Source: Alcaligenaceae bacterium (GTDB taxonomy: Bacteria; Pseudomonadota; Gammaproteobacteria; Burkholderiales; Burkholderiaceae_B). From it: DNA of 64,000 nucleotides. The notes beneath the pieces are model-generated. The model saw nothing but the letters and a program-made list of their open reading frames with translations. It did no database searches and was not told the DNA's origin. Shown here one piece after another: positions 1 through 9,109 of this stretch. The DNA lies in assembly GCA_013416395.1 (NCBI GenBank), contig JACCEP010000003.1, positions 310,001-374,000 on the forward strand. Reading direction: 5' to 3'. Position numbers and translations under genes: made by a program. The first letter of the stretch is position 1; each line of letters opens with the position of its first letter.

Positions 1-43
1 AGGGGCAACCAATGCGCGCGCTTTACGCAGGCTGGTGGGCTGA
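1..43 (+). CDS. C-terminal end of a hydrogenase-4 membrane subunit (HyfE-like), partial
   Basis: Only the last 13 codons are present, in the frame beginning at base 2 and ending at the TGA at 41-43. The residues visible are GATNARALRRLVG. The stop shares its final A with the ATG of the next gene, which indicates translational coupling in an operon. HyfE is my guess from position, because hyfE precedes hyfF in known hyf operons; the tail itself is too short to identify. Confidence 0.45.
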   Translation, partial: GATNARALRRLVG

Positions 44-1542
44 TGTTACTAACATTGGTGCTTATCATTCTTCTTGCTCCCATCGCCGTCGTTCTGGCTT
101 GCCTTGTAGTACGCCGTCCCCGACCTGCTGAGTTCCTTAACCTGGTGGCAGCTATCGTGGTGTTCTTGGCCGTACTGCGGTTATTGCCAGAGAGTCTGGA
201 TGGACCCCATTATTTCTGGCACGGCTATCTCATCGTGGATCCCTTAGGTGCCTGGGTTCTGCTATGCGTCTCCAGCGTCTATCTGTTGGGTTCGATCTAC
301 GCCATTGGCTATATGCGTATTCTCAATGAAGACAGGAGGTTGCATCGGTTTTATGCACTTTATGCAGGCTTCGCACTCACCACGTTGACCAGTCCCATTA
401 TGAATAATGCGGGGGTTTATTGGATCGCCATCGAGCTGACCACATTGGTTTCCACGTTTCTTGTCTGCTTTGAGTTGGGCCGCGAAAGTATTGAGGCTGC
501 CTGGAAGTACATCGTGGTTGTTTCGGCCGGCATCAGCTTGGCGCTTTTGGGCACCGTACTTTATTACTGGGGCGCCAGCCTGATATTAGGCCCAACCTAC
601 GATATGACGTGGGCAACCCTAAGAGCGGCGGCGCCACGCATGAACCCAGCTATCAGCATACTGGCGTTTCTGCTCGTCGTTGTGGGGTTCGGCACCAAAG
701 TTGGGCTTGCACCCATGCACACCTGGTTGCCTGATGCCCACAGTGAAGGGCCAACGCCCGTGTCGGTCATGCTCTCGGGTGCCTTGCTTAACACGGCGAT
801 GATTGGTATTGCCCGCTATCTGCAAATTAGCGATGCTGCACATATCGGCCTGCTGCCACGTGCGCTGGTTGTTGTGCTGGGCGCTACATCACTGTTTGTA
901 GCTGCACTGTTCATTGTGCGCCAAACAAATATCAAACGGCTTATGGCCTATTCCAGCATTGAGCATATGGGCATACTGGCGCTGGGCTTTGGCTTCGGTG
1001 GGCCACTGGGTGTGGCGGGCGCACTCTATCACATGCTAAATCACTCACTGAACAAGTCACTCATGTTTTTTGGGGCAGGCAATGTCATGCGTGTTTGGGG
1101 AACCAAGAAAATCAGAGCCATACACGACGTGCCACGTCGCCTTCCAGTTTCTGGCTGGCTGTGGTTGGCCGGCGCCGTGGCCATTACCGGCGCTCCACCT
1201 TTTGCCCTTTTTTTAAGTGAAATCGTCATATTGCGCGCTGGTTTGAACACACCGTTTGTGTGGGCCGTATTTCTGATGGCGCTCTTGTTAATCGTTATCT
1301 TTATCGGCTTTCTGAACCATTTTCGTGCTCTTTTCTTTAGTCCTGTTCCTGAGAGGTTTTCAGAAGACTCAACGTTAAGAAACAAGTCTGCCGCACCCGA
1401 TGGCTTTCCTACGGTGTGGTGCACCTTGCCCATGTGGCTGGCCTTGATCCCCCTCCTAATTCTGGGCTTTTGGTGGCCCGACTTTTTCACCCGTTTTTTT
1501 GCTGCTGTAGCAGCCAGCTTGAGCGCGGGAGGCACACCATGA
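43..1542 (+). CDS. hyfF: Hydrogenase-4-like / complex I-like antiporter subunit HyfF
   Basis: 499-residue polytopic membrane protein of the NuoL/M/N-Mrp antiporter family, closest in type to HyfF of formate hydrogenlyase-like complexes. About 14 hydrophobic segments are visible. A conserved Glu lies in the segment IAIELTTLVSTF (near residue 130). The family lysine sits in GFGTKVGLAPMHTWLPDAHS (near residue 225), and the second broken-helix lysines in NIKRLMAYSSIEHMGIL (near residue 300). These residues form the proton path in complex I subunits. The gene overlaps the preceding stop by one base and the following gene by four bases (ATGA), so it is part of one tightly coupled operon with the hydrophilic subunits that follow. 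It should conduct protons or Na+ across the inner membrane, driven by the peripheral arm. Confidence 0.85.
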   Translation: MLLTLVLIILLAPIAVVLACLVVRRPRPAEFLNLVAAIVVFLAVLRLLPESLDGPHYFWHGYLIVDPLGAWVLLCVSSVYLLGSIYAIGYMRILNEDRRLHRFYALYAGFALTTLTSPIMNNAGVYWIAIELTTLVSTFLVCFELGRESIEAAWKYIVVVSAGISLALLGTVLYYWGASLILGPTYDMTWATLRAAAPRMNPAISILAFLLVVVGFGTKVGLAPMHTWLPDAHSEGPTPVSVMLSGALLNTAMIGIARYLQISDAAHIGLLPRALVVVLGATSLFVAALFIVRQTNIKRLMAYSSIEHMGILALGFGFGGPLGVAGALYHMLNHSLNKSLMFFGAGNVMRVWGTKKIRAIHDVPRRLPVSGWLWLAGAVAITGAPPFALFLSEIVILRAGLNTPFVWAVFLMALLLIVIFIGFLNHFRALFFSPVPERFSEDSTLRNKSAAPDGFPTVWCTLPMWLALIPLLILGFWWPDFFTRFFAAVAASLSAGGTP

Positions 1543-3032
1543 GCGAGACACCTATTGAAGACCTTGATATTGAACAGCTGCGCGCACGCTGTCAGCAACT
1601 GGTAGAGCAGGGCGGTCATCTGGAGTTCGCTTACGCGTGGTTTCCTGAAGAGGCCGACAAGCCCGAAGTTCGATACATCGTTCACCCAGCGTCATCCGCA
1701 GGTTTGCAGATCTGGCGCTGCCATCCAGGCCAGGGCGCTATTCCGAGTCTTGCTGACATAGCTCCTCTCGTGTCCTGGTATGAGCGTGAGATAAGCGATA
1801 TGTGCGGAGTACGTTTCGAGGGCTACTCTGAAGCCGTGCCACTTGTATTTTTACCGGGAACACATGTATCTGCTCCAGTGCTGAATGCAGCAGGTATTGA
1901 CCCGGTGCTTCAGTACGAACCATTGGCTTACGAGCTACCGCAAATTGGCGGGCCAGATCGCGACGACATTCAGGTACTGCCTTTTGGCCCCGTGCGTGCT
2001 GATGTGGCTGAATCTGCACAGTTTGTATTTTTCTATATCGGTGAAGCTATTCTGCATTACCACGCCCAGCTTTTTTTCAAGCACCGCGGTATGGAAAAGC
2101 GTTTCGAAGGCAAGCCCTCTAACTTGGGCATGGTACTGGCTGAACGCGTCTCTGGCGTGGGCAGCCTGTGTCATGCGCTCGCATACAGCCAGGCCGTTGA
2201 ACAGGCTGCCGGTTGTGTGGTGCCTGCGCGTGCACAGGCCATGCGCGTCATATTGGCTGAGCTGGAACGTTTATATAATCATCTACATTATCTGGGCCAT
2301 CTATGCCATACGACTACGTTGAAGGTGGGCGAGGCCCAAGGCAAATACCTCGAAGAACTAGCCAAACAAATCAACAGTCGTGTAAGCGGAGATCGTTTAC
2401 TGCGCAACGTGATTATCCCGGGCGGGCTGCGCCATGAGCCGCAACTGGAAGGACTGACGTTTGATCTGCAAAAGCTGCAGGACGAATTTGCCGTCTATGC
2501 ACGCATGCTCGAGACCAGTACGCCGCATCTTGATCGGCTTTTAACAACTGGTGTACTGACGCGTCAGGCCGCTTTTGATGAGGGAGCAACCGGGCCGATT
2601 GAGCGGGCGTCGGGCAGTAATCGCGACTTGCGCCGCGATCAGACGTATTCCGGCTACGCACAGCTCGTGGTGTACGAAACAGTGAAACAAGCGGGTGATG
2701 CGCATGCACGCCAACAGGTTCGTATTGCCGAAATCGAAAACAGCCTGGATTTGATTGAACAGGTCATGAACACGCTGCCATCCGGCCCAATACGTGTACC
2801 GTGTATTCCGCCGGACAACAGCGAAGGGCTGGGATGGGCCGAGTCACCGCGCGGGTCACTTTACTACGCGGTACACATTGGACGCGATGGTCGTTTAAAA
2901 CGCGTCAAGATCAAGTCACCCAGTTTTTCCAATTGGCGCGTATTCCCACTCACTGTCTATGACAGCAATATGATGGATTACGCCATCAACGAGGCCAGTT
3001 TTGGCCTGACCATGGCCGGATGCGACCGCTAG
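1539..3032 (+). CDS. hyfG: Hydrogenase-4 large-subunit homologue (HyfG-like, NuoCD-type) lacking nickel ligands
   Basis: 497 residues. The first 130 or so resemble the 30-kDa subunit (NuoC) and the remainder the 49-kDa/large hydrogenase subunit, as in HycE and HyfG. The start at 1539 is chosen because it has an RBS (GGGAGG) and an ATGA overlap with hyfF. In NiFe hydrogenases of this group the metal is held by RxCGxC and a C-terminal DPCxxC. Here the first motif reads ERVSGVGSLCH (residues 202-212), with Ser in place of the first Cys and no CxxC. The C-terminus ends INEASFGLTMAGCDR, with a single Cys at 495. No NiFe site can be formed, so hydrogenase activity is not expected. It belongs with the Ehr (energy-converting hydrogenase-related) type of complex. 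The electron donor and acceptor are unknown. Confidence 0.85.
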   Translation: MSETPIEDLDIEQLRARCQQLVEQGGHLEFAYAWFPEEADKPEVRYIVHPASSAGLQIWRCHPGQGAIPSLADIAPLVSWYEREISDMCGVRFEGYSEAVPLVFLPGTHVSAPVLNAAGIDPVLQYEPLAYELPQIGGPDRDDIQVLPFGPVRADVAESAQFVFFYIGEAILHYHAQLFFKHRGMEKRFEGKPSNLGMVLAERVSGVGSLCHALAYSQAVEQAAGCVVPARAQAMRVILAELERLYNHLHYLGHLCHTTTLKVGEAQGKYLEELAKQINSRVSGDRLLRNVIIPGGLRHEPQLEGLTFDLQKLQDEFAVYARMLETSTPHLDRLLTTGVLTRQAAFDEGATGPIERASGSNRDLRRDQTYSGYAQLVVYETVKQAGDAHARQQVRIAEIENSLDLIEQVMNTLPSGPIRVPCIPPDNSEGLGWAESPRGSLYYAVHIGRDGRLKRVKIKSPSFSNWRVFPLTVYDSNMMDYAINEASFGLTMAGCDR

Positions 3033-3041
3033 GAGAACCTT

Positions 3042-3857
3042 ATGCCCATGTGGACACTCTACGGACTGTTGAAAGGAAACGCGAGCACCCCATGGCCAGG
3101 TAAGGGCGAGGATGGACAAACCGGTGTTATCGGCATGCCACGCTTCGATCCCAACAAGTGCCAGGAAGATTGCCAGCTCTGCGCAGACGCATGTCTGCCG
3201 CAAGCGATTACCATGATCGACTCAGGTCAAGCGCGTCTCGCCGTCGATTACGGCCGTTGCGTAACGTGTCAGGCCTGTGTACAGGCCTGTCCCACCGGCG
3301 CTTTCACGTCGTCTTCAGATTGGGCGTTTGGCGTGCGGCGCCGTGAAGACTTGGTGTGGGCGCAAGCGCTCGACGCGTTACCTGCAGAACAATTAAAAGA
3401 CAACATCCACAGGGTGTTCGGACGTAGTCTGCACATCCGCCATGTCGATGCGGGATCATGCAATGGGTGCGAGTCTGAACTGCAGGCATTGAATAATCCG
3501 TTCTACAACTTACATCGATTGGGGATTTTCTTTACGGCATCGCCACGATCCGCCGATTTGTTGCTGGTCACCGGACCCGTCACGTACGCCATGCGCGGTC
3601 CTCTTCTGGAAACCTACGACGCCATGCCAGAACCCCGCTTTGTCATGGCGATGGGCACCTGCGCGGTATCGGGTGGCACAAACGGCGGTGGCTACGCGTG
3701 CGGACACGGTCTGGATGACATATTGCCGATTGATGTGTATTTGCCGGGGTGTGCACCCAATCCGGCAGCCATCATCCAGGCACTACTGGTATTGCTCATG
3801 CGCACGCCGCAGCGTGTGCACGGTGGGCAGCTTACGTACGGAGACGATCATGCCTGA
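3042..3857 (+). CDS. Fused ferredoxin (HyfH-like) and small subunit (HyfI/NuoB-like)
   Basis: 271 residues joining two subunits that are separate in E. coli Hyc/Hyf. Residues 35-90 are a 2[4Fe-4S] ferredoxin domain with cysteines 40, 44, 47, 51 and 73, 76, 79, 83; the first set is CxxxCxxCxxxC instead of the classical CxxCxxCxxxC. Residues 130-250 form the NuoB-like small subunit with SCNGCE (C140, C143), GTCA (C207) and PGCAP (C237), enough to bind the proximal [4Fe-4S] cluster. The start has an AGGAG box just upstream, overlapping the hyfG stop. It overlaps the next gene by eight bases. Its role is to carry electrons within the peripheral arm next to the HyfG-like subunit. Confidence 0.85.
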   Translation: MPMWTLYGLLKGNASTPWPGKGEDGQTGVIGMPRFDPNKCQEDCQLCADACLPQAITMIDSGQARLAVDYGRCVTCQACVQACPTGAFTSSSDWAFGVRRREDLVWAQALDALPAEQLKDNIHRVFGRSLHIRHVDAGSCNGCESELQALNNPFYNLHRLGIFFTASPRSADLLLVTGPVTYAMRGPLLETYDAMPEPRFVMAMGTCAVSGGTNGGGYACGHGLDDILPIDVYLPGCAPNPAAIIQALLVLLMRTPQRVHGGQLTYGDDHA

Positions 3858-5835
3858 AGGCCTGATCGTCGCATTCTGGCTGATGGTGGCTGGATTATTC
3901 ACGGCATTATTGCAACGCAGCACGCTTGCGCGCTGGCTACTTGGCGGAGGGGCAGCGGCCGGCGTAATCACTGCGGCCGCCGTGCTTCCCTACGGAGGCG
4001 CGGCACTGGTTTTGCCCTTTACGCTAGCAGGCCAAACCGTAACCTTCAGCTATGGCACCGAAGCCCTATGGCTCATGGGGTTTGGGCTGTTGCCCGCCAC
4101 GGTGGCCATCGGGTTGTGCAGCCCAGTGGTTGCAAGGCGACCCGGTTGGCTGACTGGTGCGGCGTTGTCGCTATTAGGCGCTTTGGGCATCTTTGGCGTA
4201 CAGGATGCGTATTCTTTTCTGATCGCGTGGGAATTCATGAGTCTGGGCGCAGCCATTATGCTGTTGGCCGAGCGTTTATCAAATGACGATGGCAAGAGCG
4301 TTCTCTTTATGCTGGGATTGCTGGAAGTAGGAACTGTGGCAGTTTTGCTTGCCTTGTTGCTGCTTGGGCATGCGAGTGGCAACAGCATGTCTTTCGCCAC
4401 CTTTCCTGATGGGGCCCAGACACTTTCGACAAATACCCGTATTCTGATCGGTGCATTGCTAACTCTTGGGTTCGGCGCCAAACTGGGCCTGTTGCCTTTT
4501 TATGAGTGGTTTCCCGCTGCCTATGCCTCGGGAAGCGGTGCGTCTGGGGCAATACTGTCTGGGGTCGTGTTAAATGCTGCGTTTTTTGCACTGTCGCGAG
4601 GCCTTACCCAATGGTTGCCCGCGACGGGTGAATGGCTATTCATATTGGGTGCTGGCATCACTATTATCGGTGTTTTTTCTGCCATTCTTGCGGTGCTCTT
4701 CGCTTTTCAGCAAAACGATTGGCGGCGGCTTCTTTCGTTTTCTACCGCTGAAAATGCCTCAATTGCTGTCACCGCTTTGGGAGCATGCCTCATTTTTCGG
4801 GAAGATGGGCAATCGAACCTGGCGGCCCTGGCGTGGACGGTCGCACTTTTGCATCTTGCAGGGCATGCTTTGGCCAAAGGTGGGCTTTTTGTGTGTGCTG
4901 ATGGCGTTTACAACGCCAGTACAAGTTATGCCATCGTTCAAGGCGGGTGGCTGCGCAAAGCTGGAATCAGGTTTGGTATAGGGGCCTTGTTTTGCACGAT
5001 GAGCCTGGCGGCCGTTCCCCCGCAAATGGGGTTTGTAAGCGAATGGTTTGTCTTTCAAACATTATTCCAGGGCTTTCACCTGAGCAGTCTTATGGGCAAG
5101 CTTATTCTGGCATTGTCGGGCGCAGGTCTGGCCCTGACCGCTGCCGTCGCGTTGGCGACCTTTATAAAATTATTTGGCGTCGGGTTGCTGGGCGCGCCAA
5201 ACCTGTCAAGCAAAGCTACCGTGGCTGCGCGTTACGGCTGGTGTGTTCTGCTACTGGGGTTGGGGGTGCTTATTTCAGCGCTGGGGCTGATCGTCTGGCT
5301 GCCCGCGCTGGGTAATATGGGTTTTGCACAATCGGTTGCAGACGGCACAGGGGCAATGGTTAACGATTGGATATTGGTGCCGTTGACCAATACGTTTGCT
5401 TTTATTTCACCCGCAAAGCTCGCTATCGCCATGCCACTGCTCGCCATCGTGCCATTGCTGTTGTTACTGAACCTGCGCAGACATCACCTACGTCGTGTGC
5501 GCGTTTGGTATGGCGGCATGATCGAAAATCCACAGCGGGCAGCCACGACATCACTAAGTTTTTCCAATGCCATGCGGACCACGTATCGGTTTATTTATCG
5601 CCCTACACAAGATACATCGCGCGAGCATCAAACCAATGCCTACTTCGTACATAAGCTTGATTTTCGCCATGACGTTGTGAATATGTTCGATGCACTGCTG
5701 TTCAAGCCTGTACAGCACATTATCTGGGCCTTGGCAGGGCGTTTGCGCGCCTTGCAGTCAGGCGATTTGAATTTTTACCTGGCACTTATCGGCGGCTTTC
5801 TGATTGCCATACTTTTTATAACCCTATTTCAATGA
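3850..5835 (+). CDS. hyfB: Hydrogenase-4-like / NuoL-type membrane subunit HyfB
   Basis: 661-residue polytopic membrane protein of the antiporter-like family. The start at 3850 overlaps the stop of the fusion gene by eight bases; a longer open frame upstream exists but is only an artefact of the overlap. Family signatures include AWEFMSLGAAIMLL (conserved Glu in a transmembrane segment near residue 120), GFGAKLGLLPFYEWFPAAYA (Lys near 215) and a long cytoplasmic stretch near 550-620 before the last transmembrane helix (LIGGFLIAILFITLF). HyfB and HyfF would be the two ion-translocating subunits here. The HyfC (NuoH-like) anchor subunit is not in the window and is expected upstream. Last gene of the operon. 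Confidence 0.82.
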   Translation: MPEGLIVAFWLMVAGLFTALLQRSTLARWLLGGGAAAGVITAAAVLPYGGAALVLPFTLAGQTVTFSYGTEALWLMGFGLLPATVAIGLCSPVVARRPGWLTGAALSLLGALGIFGVQDAYSFLIAWEFMSLGAAIMLLAERLSNDDGKSVLFMLGLLEVGTVAVLLALLLLGHASGNSMSFATFPDGAQTLSTNTRILIGALLTLGFGAKLGLLPFYEWFPAAYASGSGASGAILSGVVLNAAFFALSRGLTQWLPATGEWLFILGAGITIIGVFSAILAVLFAFQQNDWRRLLSFSTAENASIAVTALGACLIFREDGQSNLAALAWTVALLHLAGHALAKGGLFVCADGVYNASTSYAIVQGGWLRKAGIRFGIGALFCTMSLAAVPPQMGFVSEWFVFQTLFQGFHLSSLMGKLILALSGAGLALTAAVALATFIKLFGVGLLGAPNLSSKATVAARYGWCVLLLGLGVLISALGLIVWLPALGNMGFAQSVADGTGAMVNDWILVPLTNTFAFISPAKLAIAMPLLAIVPLLLLLNLRRHHLRRVRVWYGGMIENPQRAATTSLSFSNAMRTTYRFIYRPTQDTSREHQTNAYFVHKLDFRHDVVNMFDALLFKPVQHIIWALAGRLRALQSGDLNFYLALIGGFLIAILFITLFQ

Positions 5836-6014
5836 ACGTAGCGCACTTTTTTGCTCAGAATGCATTTGTGCTCTAAGAAGACTCCTACACATGTTCAGTC
5901 GTTGACAGCTTGCCCAACAGCAGTCAGCCTATAAGGCATGAAATTGACTGTCAGAATGCTGCCTAATGTCTTCAATACAGCATTCCGTTTTCTGCCTAGC
6001 CTAGAGAGGAAAAC

Positions 6015-7331
6015 ATGTGGTTATATGGCGGCATCTTCGTTTTACTCGTGGCCTTTACAGCATTTTTCAACCTGACGGAGATGGCGTTAATCGTTTCACG
6101 TCCAGAGCGATTGAAGTCTGCATCCGGCGCGTCAGATCAGCTGATTAATCAGGTTTTAGCAGTCAAGAATAATACCGGAGCACTGCTGGCCGCCACACAA
6201 TCGGGCATTACAGTCATGAGCATACTGGCCGGAACCTTCTGCGTGACTGAACTGGCCAATGAACTGAGTCGTGTACTTGACTGGCTGCCTGTTTTACACC
6301 CCTATGCTACCGGTGTAGCCACTTTTTTATCAATAATGGTGGCTACATTTTTGACGTTAATTTTCGGAGAGCTATTGCCAAAGCGTGTCGCGCTGGCGGC
6401 ACCCGAGCGCTGTGCCATGTTCGTGATCGTGCCGATGCGATGGGCCATGGTGGCGGTTTCGCCTTTTGTGACATTACTTCTTCTCGTTAACAATGTGTTG
6501 TTACGTCTGCTCAATGTGCCAGAGTCCCCCTCAAACCAAACTACGGCAGAAGAAATTCATTATGTTATTGCAGGCGGACTTGAGTCTGGAACGATCAAAG
6601 CCATTGAACATTCTATGCTCGAAAGCATTCTTGAACTTGGTGTCCGGTCTGCACGTACTGTAATGACTTCACGACGTCGGCTTGAGTTTGTGGATGAAGC
6701 AATGAGTGCAGAGGAAATCGAGAAACGTATAGCTGAAACCCCCTGTTCCAGGTTGATCATTACGCGTGATAAAGACCTGGATCGCCCGATTGGCGTAGTA
6801 GCCAAAAAGGACATCCTCACAAAATTACTTCAGGGCGGCACAATTGACTATTCGTCAATAACGCAGGCTCCCGTTTTTGTATCCGAAACATCTACGGTAT
6901 TGGGGCTACTCAATAAACTAAAGCATGCCAGAGCAGGGATGCTTTTTGTTGTCGATGAGTTCGGCTCAGTCGTCGGAATAATTACACTGCACGATGTGCT
7001 GGAGGTTGTGGCCGGAGATGTTCCAGAACCTGAGCGCAATGCATTCGGTGAAAAAATGCTGAAAAAACAAGACGATGGAAGCTACATTGTTTCTGGTTCG
7101 CTACCCGCCGACGATCTGACTGAATACCTGGGCCTAAAGGACGACAGCCTTCCAGACTACAAAACGGTTGCTGGCCTGGTGCTGTCAAAACTTAAGCACT
7201 TGCCGCAGCCGGGAGAAAAACTGAATTTTGACGGATGGACAATCGAAGTATTAGATGCAGATGCACGATCTGTAAAAACGCTGCGACTGATTCCCTCTGC
7301 GAAAGACCGCGCAGAAACAAAAGAATCGTAA
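6015..7331 (+). CDS. CNNM/CorC family transporter (DUF21, two CBS, CorC_HlyC domains)
   Basis: 438 residues. The N-terminal DUF21 domain (about 1-180) has four hydrophobic segments with a Glu-containing TM1 (FNLTEMALIVSRPERL) and GELLPKR near residue 120. A CBS pair (about 205-330) follows, with SRLIITRDKDLD and RAGMLFVVDEFGSVVGIIT, then a CorC_HlyC acidic domain (about 350-430, DDGSYIVSGSLPADDL). Proteins of this class are Mg2+ or cation transporters of the inner membrane; older databases call them hemolysins. An AGAGGA box precedes the ATG. The 179 bases between hyfB and this gene contain no gene. CBS-domain proteins of this kind are among the genes I recall being linked to fluoride riboswitches, which fits the neighbourhood, but no riboswitch was seen directly before it. 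Confidence 0.85.
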   Translation: MWLYGGIFVLLVAFTAFFNLTEMALIVSRPERLKSASGASDQLINQVLAVKNNTGALLAATQSGITVMSILAGTFCVTELANELSRVLDWLPVLHPYATGVATFLSIMVATFLTLIFGELLPKRVALAAPERCAMFVIVPMRWAMVAVSPFVTLLLLVNNVLLRLLNVPESPSNQTTAEEIHYVIAGGLESGTIKAIEHSMLESILELGVRSARTVMTSRRRLEFVDEAMSAEEIEKRIAETPCSRLIITRDKDLDRPIGVVAKKDILTKLLQGGTIDYSSITQAPVFVSETSTVLGLLNKLKHARAGMLFVVDEFGSVVGIITLHDVLEVVAGDVPEPERNAFGEKMLKKQDDGSYIVSGSLPADDLTEYLGLKDDSLPDYKTVAGLVLSKLKHLPQPGEKLNFDGWTIEVLDADARSVKTLRLIPSAKDRAETKES

Positions 7332-7534
7332 GGGATGCGCCCAGAACAAACTCAACCTTTGCACATATACCATTCGGGGACGCTTGACGAACCTCTGTTG
7401 CGCCGCCGAAGACTATAGTTAGGTGTTTGACCATACTCACGGCAGCGCTAGGTTTAGCCACGCCGGTGCGGACATGTTTAGCTCGACCGCCGCAGCGCAG
7501 GCTCAGCTTAATCCGTGCGCAGCGGCAAGCGGAA

Positions 7535-9109
7535 TCAATCACCACCAGCGCTTTCAGGCAGTATGCGCAACGTAGTAGCCTGCCCGTCAGGGCGAGCAGT
7601 GGCGATCGATGTTTCCAATTGAAAAACCTCACGATAAAGATCAGCACCGTAACTGGTCTGCAGGGGTTCCCCTATCTTGAGCTTGAAGGTACGCGTGCCA
7701 TCTGGGAGGCGTTCGGCGCGCAGATAGAGGGCGTGCTCAACCGGTCGGCTGTAAAGCGCGTGTGCAAAGGCGTACTGATGCGTTACAAAAAACACCTTCA
7801 TGCCGCTCTCTAATAGCGCATCGGTAATCATTTGCGCCACCTCTGACCCTTCTCGTTCGTTTGTGGATGAAAACGACTCATTAAAGAGCACTAAGGCATC
7901 AGGCGATAGTTGATCAATAATTGCGTTCATGCGCTTGAGTTCTTCGTCGAACTTGCCGCTTTCCATAGAAATGTCTTCTTCTCGTTTGTAGTGCGTAAAC
8001 AGCCCCTCGCTCAAATTGGCTGAAAATGACTGTGCACCCACAAACATGCCGCTTTGCATCATAAGTTGTGCAACGCCGATGCTGCGCAGAAAAGATGATT
8101 TCCCGCCTTGGTTGGCGCCCGTAATAATCACCAAATGGCTATCCTGGGCGTCAAGGGTGTTGGCCACTATCTTTTTACCCATTTTCAACGCCAAACAAAC
8201 GTCATATAGGCCATCAAAGCATTGCTGCCGTTGACTGGATTTCACAACACCCGGAAAAGCGATGGGTTCATCGAGTTTGCCCAGGCTTTCTTGCAGGTTT
8301 ATGCAGCAAACATAAAAAGCCAGCTCGGCGCGCAGCAGCGTAAAAAAACTTGCAATATGCTCGGCCGATTGAGCTAACGCGTTAGCCACTAGGTTAATAC
8401 CCCGATCGGCCAGCTCGGACAGCGCCCTGGCACCATTTTCATCGCGAGCGGGAAGGGTGTACGAGTATGAATCCGGCTTCTTGGCGATGATGCGCGTAAA
8501 CCAATTATGCCCATCGTCAAGAGGCGTGCGAAGTGTGTAATCATTGCCACGATTACCCTGGCCTAAATGTGCGCTGACAAAAATGCCGTGGCGAAACTTT
8601 AAGGTTTTAAGATGGGCTTGCACTTCTTCGATGTAGTCATCGCTAAGCTCTTGGTCCAAGGTTGCAAAAAGCGTTTTCCATCCTGGGGCTGCGAATTGCG
8701 GTGCAACCTGATTTGCAATCTGTCGCAGCTCTTTAAGTTTGGGGACTAACACGTCGATCACTTCCATTGACCCGTGCAAAATCGCAAGCGGGTAATGCAG
8801 ACCTACACCCCAATAGCCTTTTTTCTTTAACTCGAGTGCATCAATGGATAATTGATAAAGTCGGCGAACCACATCGGTATTTTCCAGCGAATCACGCAAT
8901 ATCGCCTGGCGGTGCGCAATGGTGTCAAGATCCGACTTCACTGCCGAGAGCAGGGCGGATCGTGCAACTGTCTGCAGAAACTCATCTTCACCGGCCATGG
9001 CCTGTATAAGCGTGTCCAGCTCTAAATCAGCGGTCAGATCACGGGCGTTCAATGGTTGTGGCGCAGTGATATCGAAGTCGCGCGCTTCATACATTAAATG
9101 AACTTTCAT
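7535..9109 (-). CDS. MutS-like ATPase, second of a tandem pair
   Basis: 524 residues, ending in a MutS domain-V-type ABC ATPase preceded by an alpha-helical region resembling the MutS core/lever. There is no mismatch-binding N-terminal domain and no Phe-x-Glu motif, so it should not read mismatches as MutS does. Walker A is GANQGGKSS (331-339) and the Walker B stretch is LVLFNES (406-412), where the usual Asp is replaced by Asn while the catalytic Glu stays. Its ATG overlaps the stop of the upstream paralogue by four bases (ATGA), so the two are co-translated and may form a heterodimer. They share the leader with the fluoride-type riboswitch. Substrate unknown; DNA or RNA binding is only inferred from the family. 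Confidence 0.78.
   Translation of the reverse strand: MKVHLMYEARDFDITAPQPLNARDLTADLELDTLIQAMAGEDEFLQTVARSALLSAVKSDLDTIAHRQAILRDSLENTDVVRRLYQLSIDALELKKKGYWGVGLHYPLAILHGSMEVIDVLVPKLKELRQIANQVAPQFAAPGWKTLFATLDQELSDDYIEEVQAHLKTLKFRHGIFVSAHLGQGNRGNDYTLRTPLDDGHNWFTRIIAKKPDSYSYTLPARDENGARALSELADRGINLVANALAQSAEHIASFFTLLRAELAFYVCCINLQESLGKLDEPIAFPGVVKSSQRQQCFDGLYDVCLALKMGKKIVANTLDAQDSHLVIITGANQGGKSSFLRSIGVAQLMMQSGMFVGAQSFSANLSEGLFTHYKREEDISMESGKFDEELKRMNAIIDQLSPDALVLFNESFSSTNEREGSEVAQMITDALLESGMKVFFVTHQYAFAHALYSRPVEHALYLRAERLPDGTRTFKLKIGEPLQTSYGADLYREVFQLETSIATARPDGQATTLRILPESAGGD

Noticed and set aside
1-5835. True formate hydrogenlyase or hydrogenase-4 operon
   Set aside because: The large subunit lacks nickel ligands and no maturation or formate dehydrogenase genes are seen in the window.
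7427-7813. 128-codon plus-strand frame overlapping the MutS-like gene end
   Set aside because: Opposite strand of a conserved gene; composition typical of an antisense frame.
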